A DNA stretch of 64,000 nt, from NCBI RefSeq assembly GCF_011764585.1, contig NZ_AP022853.1, positions 727,501 through 791,500 of the forward strand, given 5' to 3'. Source of the DNA: Sulfurimicrobium lacus (lineage in GTDB: Bacteria > Pseudomonadota > Gammaproteobacteria > Burkholderiales > Sulfuricellaceae). How positions within the stretch are numbered: the stretch's first letter is position 1; each line of letters starts with the position of its first letter. The notes beneath the pieces are model-generated. The model was not told the DNA's origin. It saw only the letters and a list, made by a program, of their open reading frames with translations, and made no database searches. Below, piece by piece: positions 44,600 through 52,560 of the stretch. The position numbers and the translations under genes were made by a program.

Positions 44600-45041
44600 C
44601 ATATATCCATATATATGGCTTAAACAGGCTGGTTGAATGTAAGTTAAATTCATAAATACCGTCATAAATACCGTCAAATAAGTTCGTTGGGAGGCGAGTG
44701 GATAGTGTGTATGACTTTGTTGCAGGGAGTGCCAGCCTTCTCTTGTTCGGCCACTGCTGCCATTCGGATGTGCATGCGTCTCGGGCCGCAATGTAGCGGT
44801 AACCGGCCGTAAAGTCGGAGATCGTTCTGTATAGCAGCTTCACCCATCAGGCTACAGCCGGATTCGCCTCCAAGCGGTCTGCCACACCTGGCTACCGATT
44901 GACCGCTCGTCAGCCATTGCTGCTATCGGTATTCCCTCCTATGGCGGCAACTCATCCCGCCGGTTCGCGGGCGGAGAAATTGCGAATCCATTCTATTTAA
45001 CACTGTCCCAAATTAACGCGTGTCGCCCGTCAGCAAACATA
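44600..45041. other. Left non-coding arm of the island
   Basis: A 440-bp stretch with no gene I can support. It contains two ATACCGTCA repeats (44656-44664, 44668-44676) that match the octamer cluster at the right end, in inverted orientation relative to most of it, and an A/T-rich CATATATCCATATATATGG near the boundary. They are likely integrase arm sites. Confidence 0.6.
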
Positions 45042-47165
45042 TCAATGAGTTCCTAGCTTTTGCAGTTGAGCCTCATCAATAGGGTACTTCCGTGGATGGT
45101 ATTGATTCAGGGTCCTGATCGAGTGCACGATGTTGGACAAATCGATTGATGCCAAATTGAGATAGGTTTTCAACCTTGAGGCATCCGGGCTGTTGAGCGA
45201 GAGGGATTGCAGGATGCCGACCAGTTCGATCACGTTGCCTTTGGCGTCGGAAAGAATGTCGGACACAGTCGGGGCATCGTTAGCTTTGAATACCTGGAAA
45301 TTCATTGATGCACTTTCGATACCAGAGGGGTTCTCCCAAATCATTCTTCTGACCGCCAAGTGTTGGACAACCGAGAACCACTCATCATGGTTCAATGTGC
45401 TGTCGATTTCTCGCATTTCACAAGTTGCGGAATTGAGTTCCTTAAACAGGCGGGCAAGCGATCTGGCTTCAAGCGAATTGTTGTCGGAACTGCGGGCTGC
45501 GCCTTGATCGAAGATTGCCAGGCCGATACGGAAGAGCAAGAGCAACAGCCGCCCGGCCTCCGAGCGCGAGCTGTATTCGTCTTCGACTGCATCCGAATCG
45601 CCGAACTCCACAATTTCGCGTAAGGTGTTGGCGTCATTCCATAGGCCGATCCACACTTCCGCAGGAGAGAGAGATTGCGCAATTGGATAAGCCAGTAAGT
45701 TCGCGGCAACGCCCGGAATTTCTTTGTTCAGGGTGGTAATCAGACTGGCGTGCTCGCGTAAAAGCCGTCCTTTATCTCCGCCCCAATCTTCAGGCGAAAG
45801 ACGCCATTCATCTCCAAAACCCTCCCAAGCCGGTGCCTGGATATGCCCGTTATAGGCAAAGGAAGCCAGTGCGCAGCGGTAGCACCAAGCCTCCCATAAG
45901 GGCGCGTCGCCAGGACTTGTTTGAGGTAATGGACTATCTCCCAGCTTGCGGCCAATCACATCAATCAAGGCATCATCGGCTAATGCCGCAGACTTCACAT
46001 CGGCGATTTCCTTTGCGGTCTGCCCCAGGATTTGCCGCATCAGCCAGGGCGTCCAGCGGGCAAAAGTGGTGGAGGCATCTTGGCGGGCAGCCAAAGCGGT
46101 TACGATGAGTTCGGCAGTGCTGGTTATTTCCTGTTTAATCTCATCACGCTCGCCGGGAGTGAGGTCTAGATTGCGGCGGTTCTGCGGTACCTGCAACAAC
46201 TGGTTGCGTGCCTCGACCAGAAGCAGCGGCATCAGGACAGAGCTATTCCATTTGCCTCCGTCCTCGAAAGCGGCGGGAGCAGCGGCAATCATTCGTTTCC
46301 ATTCTGAGAATCGTGGAGAGAATGCGCCTATGCCTGCCACGAATAACAATGCACTGACCAAGTAAGGGTTAGCTGATCTCGATATTGTTCGAATGAACAC
46401 GTCCGGATTCAGTTTGTAGAACACCTGAAATAGCGGAAGCTCTTCTTCGTAGTTCATGAAGCCAGACCAGCCGCGCAAGCCCCACCATATTTCTTCAAGC
46501 CTGTCCTGGCGATTGTTCCAGTATGCCCATGCCCCCGAACGCTCTTCGTTGGTGCGGGCGGATTGGGATTTCAGTGTGAAATTATCCAAGGCGGCAAAAG
46601 CTTCTTTCGCAAGCTCGACATAGGCATTGCATGCAGAGGGATTCATCTCGGCATAAGCCGTCATGGCTTCGCTCAGCCAACGCGCAAGCTGCCATGAGTT
46701 GTATTTGAATGCATTGATTTTCGTCCAGGTTCGCAGCGAGGGCGTGCGTTCGAGTGCTGCCCCACAGGCGAGCGTCATCAGCATGGTTTTGCCATCTGGG
46801 ATTGTCGGCGCTATTTCGTCGGCAAGTTGAGCTGTGCGTTGTTCCAGTTCAGAAAGGTCGCCATCCTGTTCCATTATCCAGCTCACGATGTCATCGAAAG
46901 CCTTGGGTAGACCGAGAGGGAGCGCATTCAGGAGGCTGAGAAAATCTTGCGCAGTTTTGAACGAGGAATCTGCAAAGATTTCTCGTTTTTCGGCGTGGCG
47001 CTCGCTTGGCCATTGCTCGTTCATTTCCGCTCTCCCGCGTTCCAGATTCCCTCGTACCAATTTGTCGGATTCTGTGGTGGCGCTCATTCTCTGGCCAATA
47101 AAAACGCCGAGTAATCCCCCAAGAAGTGCAATTATCGATGTGGCTAGTGCAGCAGATTTTTCCAT
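45042..47165 (-). CDS. Island cargo protein of unknown function (707 aa, N-terminal membrane anchor)
   Basis: A 707-aa protein with one N-terminal hydrophobic helix (about 5-24, AALATSIIALLGGLLGVFIG) and a large, mainly helical body rich in Trp and Leu (for example EEIWWGLRGWSGFMNYEEEL, PSLRTWTKINAFKYNSWQLA). I see no Walker, nuclease, protease or phosphatase motif. It is the only gene on the island besides the integrase and is codirectional with it, the integrase lying upstream with a 33-nt gap. A role in defence or in superinfection control would fit one-cargo islands, but the sequence gives no direct support. Confidence 0.85.
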   Translation of the reverse strand: MEKSAALATSIIALLGGLLGVFIGQRMSATTESDKLVRGNLERGRAEMNEQWPSERHAEKREIFADSSFKTAQDFLSLLNALPLGLPKAFDDIVSWIMEQDGDLSELEQRTAQLADEIAPTIPDGKTMLMTLACGAALERTPSLRTWTKINAFKYNSWQLARWLSEAMTAYAEMNPSACNAYVELAKEAFAALDNFTLKSQSARTNEERSGAWAYWNNRQDRLEEIWWGLRGWSGFMNYEEELPLFQVFYKLNPDVFIRTISRSANPYLVSALLFVAGIGAFSPRFSEWKRMIAAAPAAFEDGGKWNSSVLMPLLLVEARNQLLQVPQNRRNLDLTPGERDEIKQEITSTAELIVTALAARQDASTTFARWTPWLMRQILGQTAKEIADVKSAALADDALIDVIGRKLGDSPLPQTSPGDAPLWEAWCYRCALASFAYNGHIQAPAWEGFGDEWRLSPEDWGGDKGRLLREHASLITTLNKEIPGVAANLLAYPIAQSLSPAEVWIGLWNDANTLREIVEFGDSDAVEDEYSSRSEAGRLLLLLFRIGLAIFDQGAARSSDNNSLEARSLARLFKELNSATCEMREIDSTLNHDEWFSVVQHLAVRRMIWENPSGIESASMNFQVFKANDAPTVSDILSDAKGNVIELVGILQSLSLNSPDASRLKTYLNLASIDLSNIVHSIRTLNQYHPRKYPIDEAQLQKLGTH

Positions 47166-47198
47166 TTGATCCTATCGTATCAATGCGTTTCTAGCAGT

Positions 47199-48410
47199 CT
47201 AGGCCGCACAAAGTGGCACAATAACCGCTCCTGTCCTCAATTCGTCAAGATAGTCCGCCCACTGCTGCATCATCTTCCGACGCTCGGCAAGATGTGCTGT
47301 CCGGTTGTACGCGCGTCCATTCGGATCGCGAACAGCGTGGGCTAGTTGGTGTTCGATGAAGTCTGGTCGTACTCCTAGCACTTCGTCAAGAATGGTTCTG
47401 GCCATCGCTCTGAATCCGTGGCCACTCATTTCGTTTTTTTCATAGCCCATGCGGCGTAGTGCGGCAAGAACCGCATTTTCACTCATGGGGCGGCCGTTTG
47501 TTCTGGCGCCAGGAAATACATATCTGCCGACTCCGGTCATGGCTTTCAATTCCAGCAATACTTCCAAAGCTTGGGCGGATAGCGGGACTAGGTGGGATTG
47601 CTTCATTTTCATTTTTTCGGCTGGTATGTTCCACTCTGCTCGTTCCAGATCAATTTCATTCCATTCGGCCTGTCTCAGTTCACCAGGGCGAACGAATAGC
47701 AACGGAGCCAGGCGCAGAGCGCACTTCGTCAGGAATGATCCTTGATAGCCTTCAATCGCACGCAATAAACCGCCGATGGCCTGGGGGTCGGTGATGGCGG
47801 CGTGGTGTGTCTCGCGTGCGGGTGGCAAAGCCCCTCTTAAGTCGCTGGAAAGATCCCTTGATGCCCTTCCCGTGGCAATGGCATAGCGAAACACCTGGCC
47901 GCAATTGCCGAGAGCGCGGTGAGCTGTTTCCAGTGCCCCCCTGTTTTCAATTCGTCGAATTGTGGCGAGCAGTTCGGGGGCGCTGATCTCAGAGACGGGT
48001 TTTGCGCCAAGCCATGGGAAAACGTCACGCTCCAGGCGGCGAATAATGCGGTCACCATGATTCGAGGCCCAAGTCACAGAGTATTTGGCGAACCATTCAC
48101 GCGCCACTACTTCAAAACTATTGCACTCGCTGTTCTGACGAGATAGTTTGATGGCCTTCCGCTCATCTGACGGGTCAATGCCGTCAGTCAGCTTTTTCCT
48201 GGCCAGGTCTCGTTTTTCGTTGGCCAATGCCAGCGAAATTTCAGGATAGACGCCTAGCGCCAAGGTCTTACGCTTCCCAGCGAAACGATAGTCCATGCGC
48301 CAGTATTTGCCGGTCTGGTTGACCAGGAGATAGAGCCCTTTGCCAGCGGCTAGCTTATAGGGCTTGTCCACCGGTTTTGCGTTCTTAATTTCAATCGCGG
48401 TTAATCCCAT
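47199..48410 (-). CDS. Tyrosine-type integrase (P4-like, DUF4102 N-terminus)
   Basis: A 403-aa site-specific recombinase. It has an N-terminal arm-binding domain of the DUF4102 type (MGLTAIEIKNAKPVDKPYKL, KYWRMDYRFAGKRKTLALGVYP), a core-binding domain, and a catalytic domain with Arg in LFVRPGELRQAEW, the H-xx-R box GHGFRAMARTIL, HQLAHAVRDPNGRAYNRT with the second His and the nucleophile Tyr. All catalytic residues seem present, so the element may still be mobile. It lies next to the intact ssrA 3' end (attR). Confidence 0.95.
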   Translation of the reverse strand: MGLTAIEIKNAKPVDKPYKLAAGKGLYLLVNQTGKYWRMDYRFAGKRKTLALGVYPEISLALANEKRDLARKKLTDGIDPSDERKAIKLSRQNSECNSFEVVAREWFAKYSVTWASNHGDRIIRRLERDVFPWLGAKPVSEISAPELLATIRRIENRGALETAHRALGNCGQVFRYAIATGRASRDLSSDLRGALPPARETHHAAITDPQAIGGLLRAIEGYQGSFLTKCALRLAPLLFVRPGELRQAEWNEIDLERAEWNIPAEKMKMKQSHLVPLSAQALEVLLELKAMTGVGRYVFPGARTNGRPMSENAVLAALRRMGYEKNEMSGHGFRAMARTILDEVLGVRPDFIEHQLAHAVRDPNGRAYNRTAHLAERRKMMQQWADYLDELRTGAVIVPLCAA

Positions 48411-48568
48411 TGACGGTATCTCCCCTGACGGTATGTTCGAATACCGTCAAAAGTACCGCCAACAATTACGGTATGTCAAGTTATGCGACGGTATGTCTAG
48501 TGATATATCAGGGCAACAAAAAACCCGCAATGCGTTTAAACATGCGGGTTTTCGGTATGCAACGGTAT
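48411..48568. repeat. Cluster of GACGGTAT octamers (integrase arm-type sites)
   Basis: TGACGGTAT at 48411 and 48426, inverted ATACCGTCA at 48441, TTACGGTAT at 48466, GACGGTAT at 48487, and weaker TTCGGTAT at 48551 and AACGGTAT at 48561. The same word occurs twice at the other island end. Several copies cover the region directly upstream of the integrase start, where they could also repress it. Confidence 0.75.
48518..48552 (-). terminator. Current ssrA terminator, carried by the island
   Basis: Arms AAAACCCGCA / TGCGGGTTTT with a 13-nt loop, followed on the minus strand by TTGTTGCC after a T run. It lies 34 nt beyond the tmRNA 3' end, inside the island. Confidence 0.8.
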
Positions 48569-48585
48569 TTCTGATGATGCGCTAT

Positions 48586-48949
48586 TGGTGGAGGCGGCGG
48601 GAATCGAACCCGCGTCCGCAAGCCCTCTACAGGCAGTTCTACATACTTAGTCCAATTATTTGGTTTTAACCCTTGTCACGCCAACAGGACAGGCTGGATT
48701 CGGGCGAGTTACCTTTTATTTAGCACCGGTTCAAGTAACCCGGACCGGCGCGATCTCATGTGAATGACTCTGCTGTCAGTTGCCTGACCCGGCCCATGAG
48801 AGAACCGGTGCAGAGGCAAAGCCGTTTAAGCGGCTAGTGCGTAGTTTTCGTCGTTTGCGACTATTTGTTTCCAGATGTATTTACGAGGTAACTGGTCCTC
48901 GGTATGCCCTACGCTGCTTTGCAACCCACGTCGAAACCGGGTCGCCCCC
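48586..48949 (-). ncRNA. ssrA: Transfer-messenger RNA (tmRNA)
   Basis: Ribosome-rescue RNA of about 364 nt. The 5' end GGGGGCGACCCGGTTTCGAC pairs through GGGGGC with GCCTCC of the 3' end, which closes GGTTCGATTCCCGCC-GCC-TCCACCA. The tag reading frame (48826-48858 on the minus strand) reads ANDENYALAA followed by TAA, preceded by the usual GTCGC resume context. The tRNA-like T arm GGTTCGATTCC is intact. The 3' end was rebuilt by the island that integrated there. Confidence 0.96.
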
Positions 48950-49014
48950 GTGCTTACATTGACTGGCCTGGAGCACCAAAGTTCAATGGAACATGAATTT
49001 TAACACAGCGCTGC

Positions 49015-49662
49015 TTACAGCAAGCGCAATAGTTCCAGCGGGCTTTCGATCATGCAGTGGGCGTCCCATTGTTCCGGGTGGTCATCCGGCCCGAGGTAGC
49101 CGTAGCGCGCGATGATCGGCCGCATTCCGGCGGCGAGGGCGGCTTCCATGTCGCGCTGGGCGTCGCCTACATAGGCGAATGTTTCCGGTGGCAGGCCGAT
49201 TTCACGGCTGGCGCACAGCAGGGGTTCGGGATGGGGTTTGGGGTGGGCGCAGGTGTCGCCACTGATGATGCTGGCGGCCCGTTCGCTCAATCCCAGCGCG
49301 GCCATGAGCGGGTCGGTGAAGCGCGCGGGTTTGTTGGTGACCACGCCCCAGGGGATGCCGCGCTGTTCGAGTTGTTGCAGGGTTTCTGCCATGCCCTGAA
49401 ACAGACAGGTCAGGCGGCACAGGTTGGCGGTGTAAAGCTCGAGATATTCTTCCCGCATGGCGGAGAAGGACGGGTCTTGGGGTGCGAGGTTGAAGCCGAC
49501 GTCAAGCAGGCCGACCGTGCCGTGCGAGGCATAGGGGCGAAGCTGCTCGTGCGGCAGCGGAGCCAGGCCGTGCCGGCGGCGCTGTTCGTTGAGGGCGTAA
49601 CCCAGATCCAACGCGGTGTCGGCGAGTGTGCCGTCGAGGTCGAAGAGGACTGCCTTGATCAT
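49015..49662 (-). CDS. gph: Phosphoglycolate phosphatase (HAD family)
   Basis: A 215-aa HAD hydrolase removing 2-phosphoglycolate. Motif I FDLDGTLADTALDL, motif II VTNKPARF and motif III-IV YVGDAQRDMEAALAAGM are present, and the family size fits. It lies 16 nt after ubiG on the same strand, the usual proteobacterial pairing. Substrate choice within HADs is inferred from this synteny. Confidence 0.88.
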   Translation of the reverse strand: MIKAVLFDLDGTLADTALDLGYALNEQRRRHGLAPLPHEQLRPYASHGTVGLLDVGFNLAPQDPSFSAMREEYLELYTANLCRLTCLFQGMAETLQQLEQRGIPWGVVTNKPARFTDPLMAALGLSERAASIISGDTCAHPKPHPEPLLCASREIGLPPETFAYVGDAQRDMEAALAAGMRPIIARYGYLGPDDHPEQWDAHCMIESPLELLRLL

Positions 49663-49678
49663 TTTGCTGCCTGGTTTC

Positions 49679-50392
49679 TTATGCTTCGCGGCGGCATGCC
49701 AGCATGTAGTTGACGCTGGTGTCCTTGCCGAGGGAATAGACCTTGGAAAGCGGGTTGTAGCTCATGCCGGTGACTTCGTCGACGACCAGGCCTGAGGCGC
49801 GGCAGTGGCGCGCGAGTTCGGATGGCTTGAGGAATTTTGCATATTCGTGGGTGCCGCGCGGCAGCATGTTGAGCACGTATTCTGCGCCGATGACGGCGAA
49901 CAGATAGGACTTGAGGTTGCGGTTGAGTGTGGAGAAGAACACCTGGCCGCCTGGTTTGACGAGCTGGCTACAGGCTCTGACGATGCTGGCAGGGTCGGGC
50001 ACGTGTTCCAGCATCTCCATGCAGGTCACCACGTCATATTGCCCGGCCTCCTGCTGCGCCAATGCTTCCACGGCGATCAGGCGGTAATCCACTTTCTGGC
50101 CGCTTTCCAGCAGATGCAGTTTGGCTACCTTGAGGGCCTTTTCGCCCAGGTCGATGCCGGTAACGTTCGCGCCCCGTGCTGCCATGCTTTCGGACAGGAT
50201 GCCGCCGCCGCAGCCGACATCCAGCACGTGCTTGGCCGAAAGGCCGGCGAGGCTGTCGATGTATTCGAGGCGCAAGGGGTTGATGTCATGCAGCGGTTTG
50301 AATTCGCTGCTGGGGTCCCACCAGCGGTGGGCGAGCTGGCTGAATTTGTCCAGTTCCTGTTGGTCGGCGTTCAATGGGGTAGCGTCGTTCAT
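49679..50392 (-). CDS. ubiG: Ubiquinone O-methyltransferase
   Basis: SAM-dependent O-methyltransferase for both O-methylations of ubiquinone. The 237-aa product starts [20 protein letters not shown] at ATG 50392, preceded by AGGTAAAG. An upstream frame to 50452 overlaps the preceding gene. Motifs are [17 protein letters not shown] (SAM), [20 protein letters not shown] (the UbiG N-terminal signature) and [13 protein letters not shown]. It is between the deaminase (4 nt) and gph (16 nt), a common order. Confidence 0.95.
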   Translation of the reverse strand: MNDATPLNADQQELDKFSQLAHRWWDPSSEFKPLHDINPLRLEYIDSLAGLSAKHVLDVGCGGGILSESMAARGANVTGIDLGEKALKVAKLHLLESGQKVDYRLIAVEALAQQEAGQYDVVTCMEMLEHVPDPASIVRACSQLVKPGGQVFFSTLNRNLKSYLFAVIGAEYVLNMLPRGTHEYAKFLKPSELARHCRASGLVVDEVTGMSYNPLSKVYSLGKDTSVNYMLACRREA

Positions 50393-50396
50393 GTCT

Positions 50397-51707
50397 TTAC
50401 CTAATGCGTTCTTGCCACATGCCGGCATGGGCTGACAGGTGCCGCTCATCAAGCGTGAGCAGGTTGCGGTTTTCCACTACGGGCTTGCCGCGGACCCACA
50501 CGTGCGTGACGTGTTCGCGTCCTGCAGCATAGACCAGATGCGAAATCACATCATAACATGGCAAGGTTTCCAGTCCGCCAAGTCTGACGGCGACAATATC
50601 CGCCTCCTTGCCCGGCTCAAGCGATCCCAGCCGTTCTTCCTTGCCCAATGCACGTGCCCCGTTGAGCGTTGCCATGCGCAGCGCCTGATGCGCCGGCAGG
50701 GCGTCCGCCTGTCCGCTGGTTCCTTTTGCGAGCAGGGCGGCGAGGCGCATTTCCTGGAACAGGTCGAGGCGGTTGTTGCTAGCGGCGCTATCGCTGCCGA
50801 TACCGACGTTGATGCCATGAGCCAGCATGGCTGTAACCGGTGCGATACCGCTCGCCAGTTTGAGGTTCGAAGTGGGGCAGTGCGCGATATGGCAGCCTTG
50901 CTGGGCGAGGACGGCCATTTCATCCGGCTTCAGATGCACGGCATGCACCGCGATCAGGTTGGGGCCCAGTAATCCCAAATTTTGCAGGCGCTGCAACGGC
51001 CTGAGCTGATGCTGCTCCAGACCTTGCTGGATTTCGTCCTGCGTTTCCTGCAGATGGATGTGAATGGGCAGGTCGAGTTGCTCGGCATAAGTGAGTATTT
51101 TGCCGAAGGTTTTGTCGTTGACGGTGTAGGGTGCATGAGGCGCGAGCGTGAACGACAGCAATGGCTCCGCCGCAAAGCGGTCGCGCGTCTCCAGACCCTT
51201 GTGGAGGTAGGTGTCCGCGTCGCTCGCATAAGCGGTGGGATGGTCCATAACGATCATGCCGATGGCGGCGCGCATGCCTGATTCCAGAACCGCTTCGGCG
51301 ACTGCATCCGGGAAGAAATACATGTCGTTGAAGCAGGTAATGCCGCCCTTCAGCATCTCGGCGCAGGCCAGCAGCGTGCCGTCGCGCACGAACTGGGAAG
51401 AGACGTGGCGTGCTTCGGCGGGCCAGATGTGATGCTTGAGCCACTCCATCAGCGGCAGGTCGTCGGCCAGGCCGCGCATCAGGTTCATTGCGGCATGGGT
51501 GTGGAGATTGATCAGGCCGGGGATGAGCGCGTGCTCACCCAGCGTGACGGTACGCTTCGCCTCAAAGCACTTATGGGCTTCGGGGGTCGGCAGAATGGCG
51601 ACGATATGCTCCGCCGCGATGACCACACTGTGATGGTCGAGTACCTGCCGCGCCGGCTCTACGGGTATCACCCAGCGTGCATCAATTATCGTGTCGGCTT
51701 GTTGCAT
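50397..51707 (-). CDS. mtaD: TRZ/ATZ family amidohydrolase, probable 5'-methylthioadenosine/S-adenosylhomocysteine deaminase
   Basis: A 436-aa metal-dependent deaminase. Metal ligands are in [15 protein letters not shown], the later [10 protein letters not shown] and VHAVHL, and the catalytic Asp in [16 protein letters not shown]. The family deaminates MTA or SAH. Placement directly upstream of ubiG, whose methylation produces SAH, supports that substrate (inference). The stop lies 4 nt before the ubiG start. Confidence 0.87.
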   Translation of the reverse strand: MQQADTIIDARWVIPVEPARQVLDHHSVVIAAEHIVAILPTPEAHKCFEAKRTVTLGEHALIPGLINLHTHAAMNLMRGLADDLPLMEWLKHHIWPAEARHVSSQFVRDGTLLACAEMLKGGITCFNDMYFFPDAVAEAVLESGMRAAIGMIVMDHPTAYASDADTYLHKGLETRDRFAAEPLLSFTLAPHAPYTVNDKTFGKILTYAEQLDLPIHIHLQETQDEIQQGLEQHQLRPLQRLQNLGLLGPNLIAVHAVHLKPDEMAVLAQQGCHIAHCPTSNLKLASGIAPVTAMLAHGINVGIGSDSAASNNRLDLFQEMRLAALLAKGTSGQADALPAHQALRMATLNGARALGKEERLGSLEPGKEADIVAVRLGGLETLPCYDVISHLVYAAGREHVTHVWVRGKPVVENRNLLTLDERHLSAHAGMWQERIR

Positions 51708-51733
51708 CGGTTTACCAGATGGGGTGCAAGAAA

Positions 51734-51758
51734 AAAGCCCCGCATAGTGCGGGGCTTT
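51734..51758 (-). terminator. Rho-independent terminator after the OmpA-like gene
   Basis: GCCCCGCA-TAG-TGCGGGGC with flanking A and T runs; on the minus strand it ends in TTTTTTC. It separates the OmpA-like gene from the deaminase operon. Confidence 0.9.
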
Positions 51759-51778
51759 CGGTTACTAACTCAACTCGC

Positions 51779-52450
51779 TTATTGCTGGGTTGGTTTTTGT
51801 ACTCTGACTTCAACCATTACGCGACGGTTTGGCTGCAGGCATTCCACCAGTTTCTTGTTCTTGCCGCTTTCCTTGCCTTTGATGTCGCTGCAGGCAACCA
51901 CTGGCTCGGATTCGCCCTTGGCGGCGGTTTCGATGCGCTTGGCATCGATGCCCTGGCCGACCAGGTAGCTCTTCACCGCATCAGCGCGGCGTCCGGACAG
52001 TTTCTGGTTGTAGGCTTCCTTGCCGATGCGGTCTGCATGGCCGGTGACCAGCACCACTTCGACTTCAGGGTACTGCTTCATTTTTGCGACGACTTCTTCG
52101 TCCAGCTTCTTCTTGCCATCCGGGCGTACCACGGCCTTGTCGAAATCGAACAGGGTCTCGGCTTGCAGGGTGATTTTTGCAAATGCGGCTTTCTCCGGGC
52201 CCGACGCTACAGGAGCGGCGGGGGCGGCGGCAGGAGTTTCTTTCTTGACCAGGTCAGGGTCGCATTCGGCGATGGCCATGGCCGGAGTCCAGTAGCCGGT
52301 TCTCCAGCATTCGTTGTAGTTGTTCTTGACCACGTTGCCGCGGGTGTCGATCAAATAACCTTCTTTTTCCACAGAATGTGCGAACGCAGCGGTGGAAAAG
52401 GCCAGGCTCAGTGCCAGGCTGATGCTGATTTTGGTGAGTGTATTTTTCAT
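51779..52450 (-). CDS. OmpA family outer-membrane/peptidoglycan-binding protein
   Basis: A 223-aa exported protein with signal peptide MKNTLTKISISLALSLAFST ending AAFA. A short N-terminal part follows (DTRGNVVKNNYNECWRTGYW), then an OmpA C-terminal domain (about 105-220) with LFDFDKAVVRPDGKKKL, TGHADRIGKEAYNQKLS and PNRRVMVEV, the peptidoglycan-contacting set. A full membrane barrel is absent, so it is probably periplasmic or surface-anchored by other means. The segment with two Cys (VACSDIKGKESGKNKKLVEC) is the usual OmpA disulfide loop. Confidence 0.92.
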   Translation of the reverse strand: MKNTLTKISISLALSLAFSTAAFAHSVEKEGYLIDTRGNVVKNNYNECWRTGYWTPAMAIAECDPDLVKKETPAAAPAAPVASGPEKAAFAKITLQAETLFDFDKAVVRPDGKKKLDEEVVAKMKQYPEVEVVLVTGHADRIGKEAYNQKLSGRRADAVKSYLVGQGIDAKRIETAAKGESEPVVACSDIKGKESGKNKKLVECLQPNRRVMVEVRVQKPTQQ

Positions 52451-52560
52451 TATTTACTCCTTGATAGAGACTGTTTTGGTGTGCGATGTTGTTGGGATTA
52501 TTACCAATGCTTAATATTAATACACAAGCCGAAAAATAATTCAAGTTGCATGCTACAAGA

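Larger units (their letters stand above)
44579..48606. mobile_element. Genomic island of about 4.0 kb integrated in the 3' end of ssrA
   Basis: It is bounded by a 21/22-nt imperfect direct repeat of the tmRNA 3' end. It carries a tyrosine integrase adjacent to the intact ssrA copy, one large unknown gene, and clusters of the octamer GACGGTAT near both ends. No replication, capsid or conjugation gene is present. ssrA is a classic integration site for such elements. Confidence 0.88.

Noticed and set aside
44426-44843. Short open frames across the left island boundary
   Set aside because: They cross the terminator stem and the att remnant, have no ribosome sites and no plausible protein features.
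48411-48568. Possible CRISPR array from the repeated GACGGTAT word
   Set aside because: The repeats are only 8-9 bp, irregularly spaced and in both orientations, with no spacer regularity and no cas genes; arm-type integrase sites fit better.
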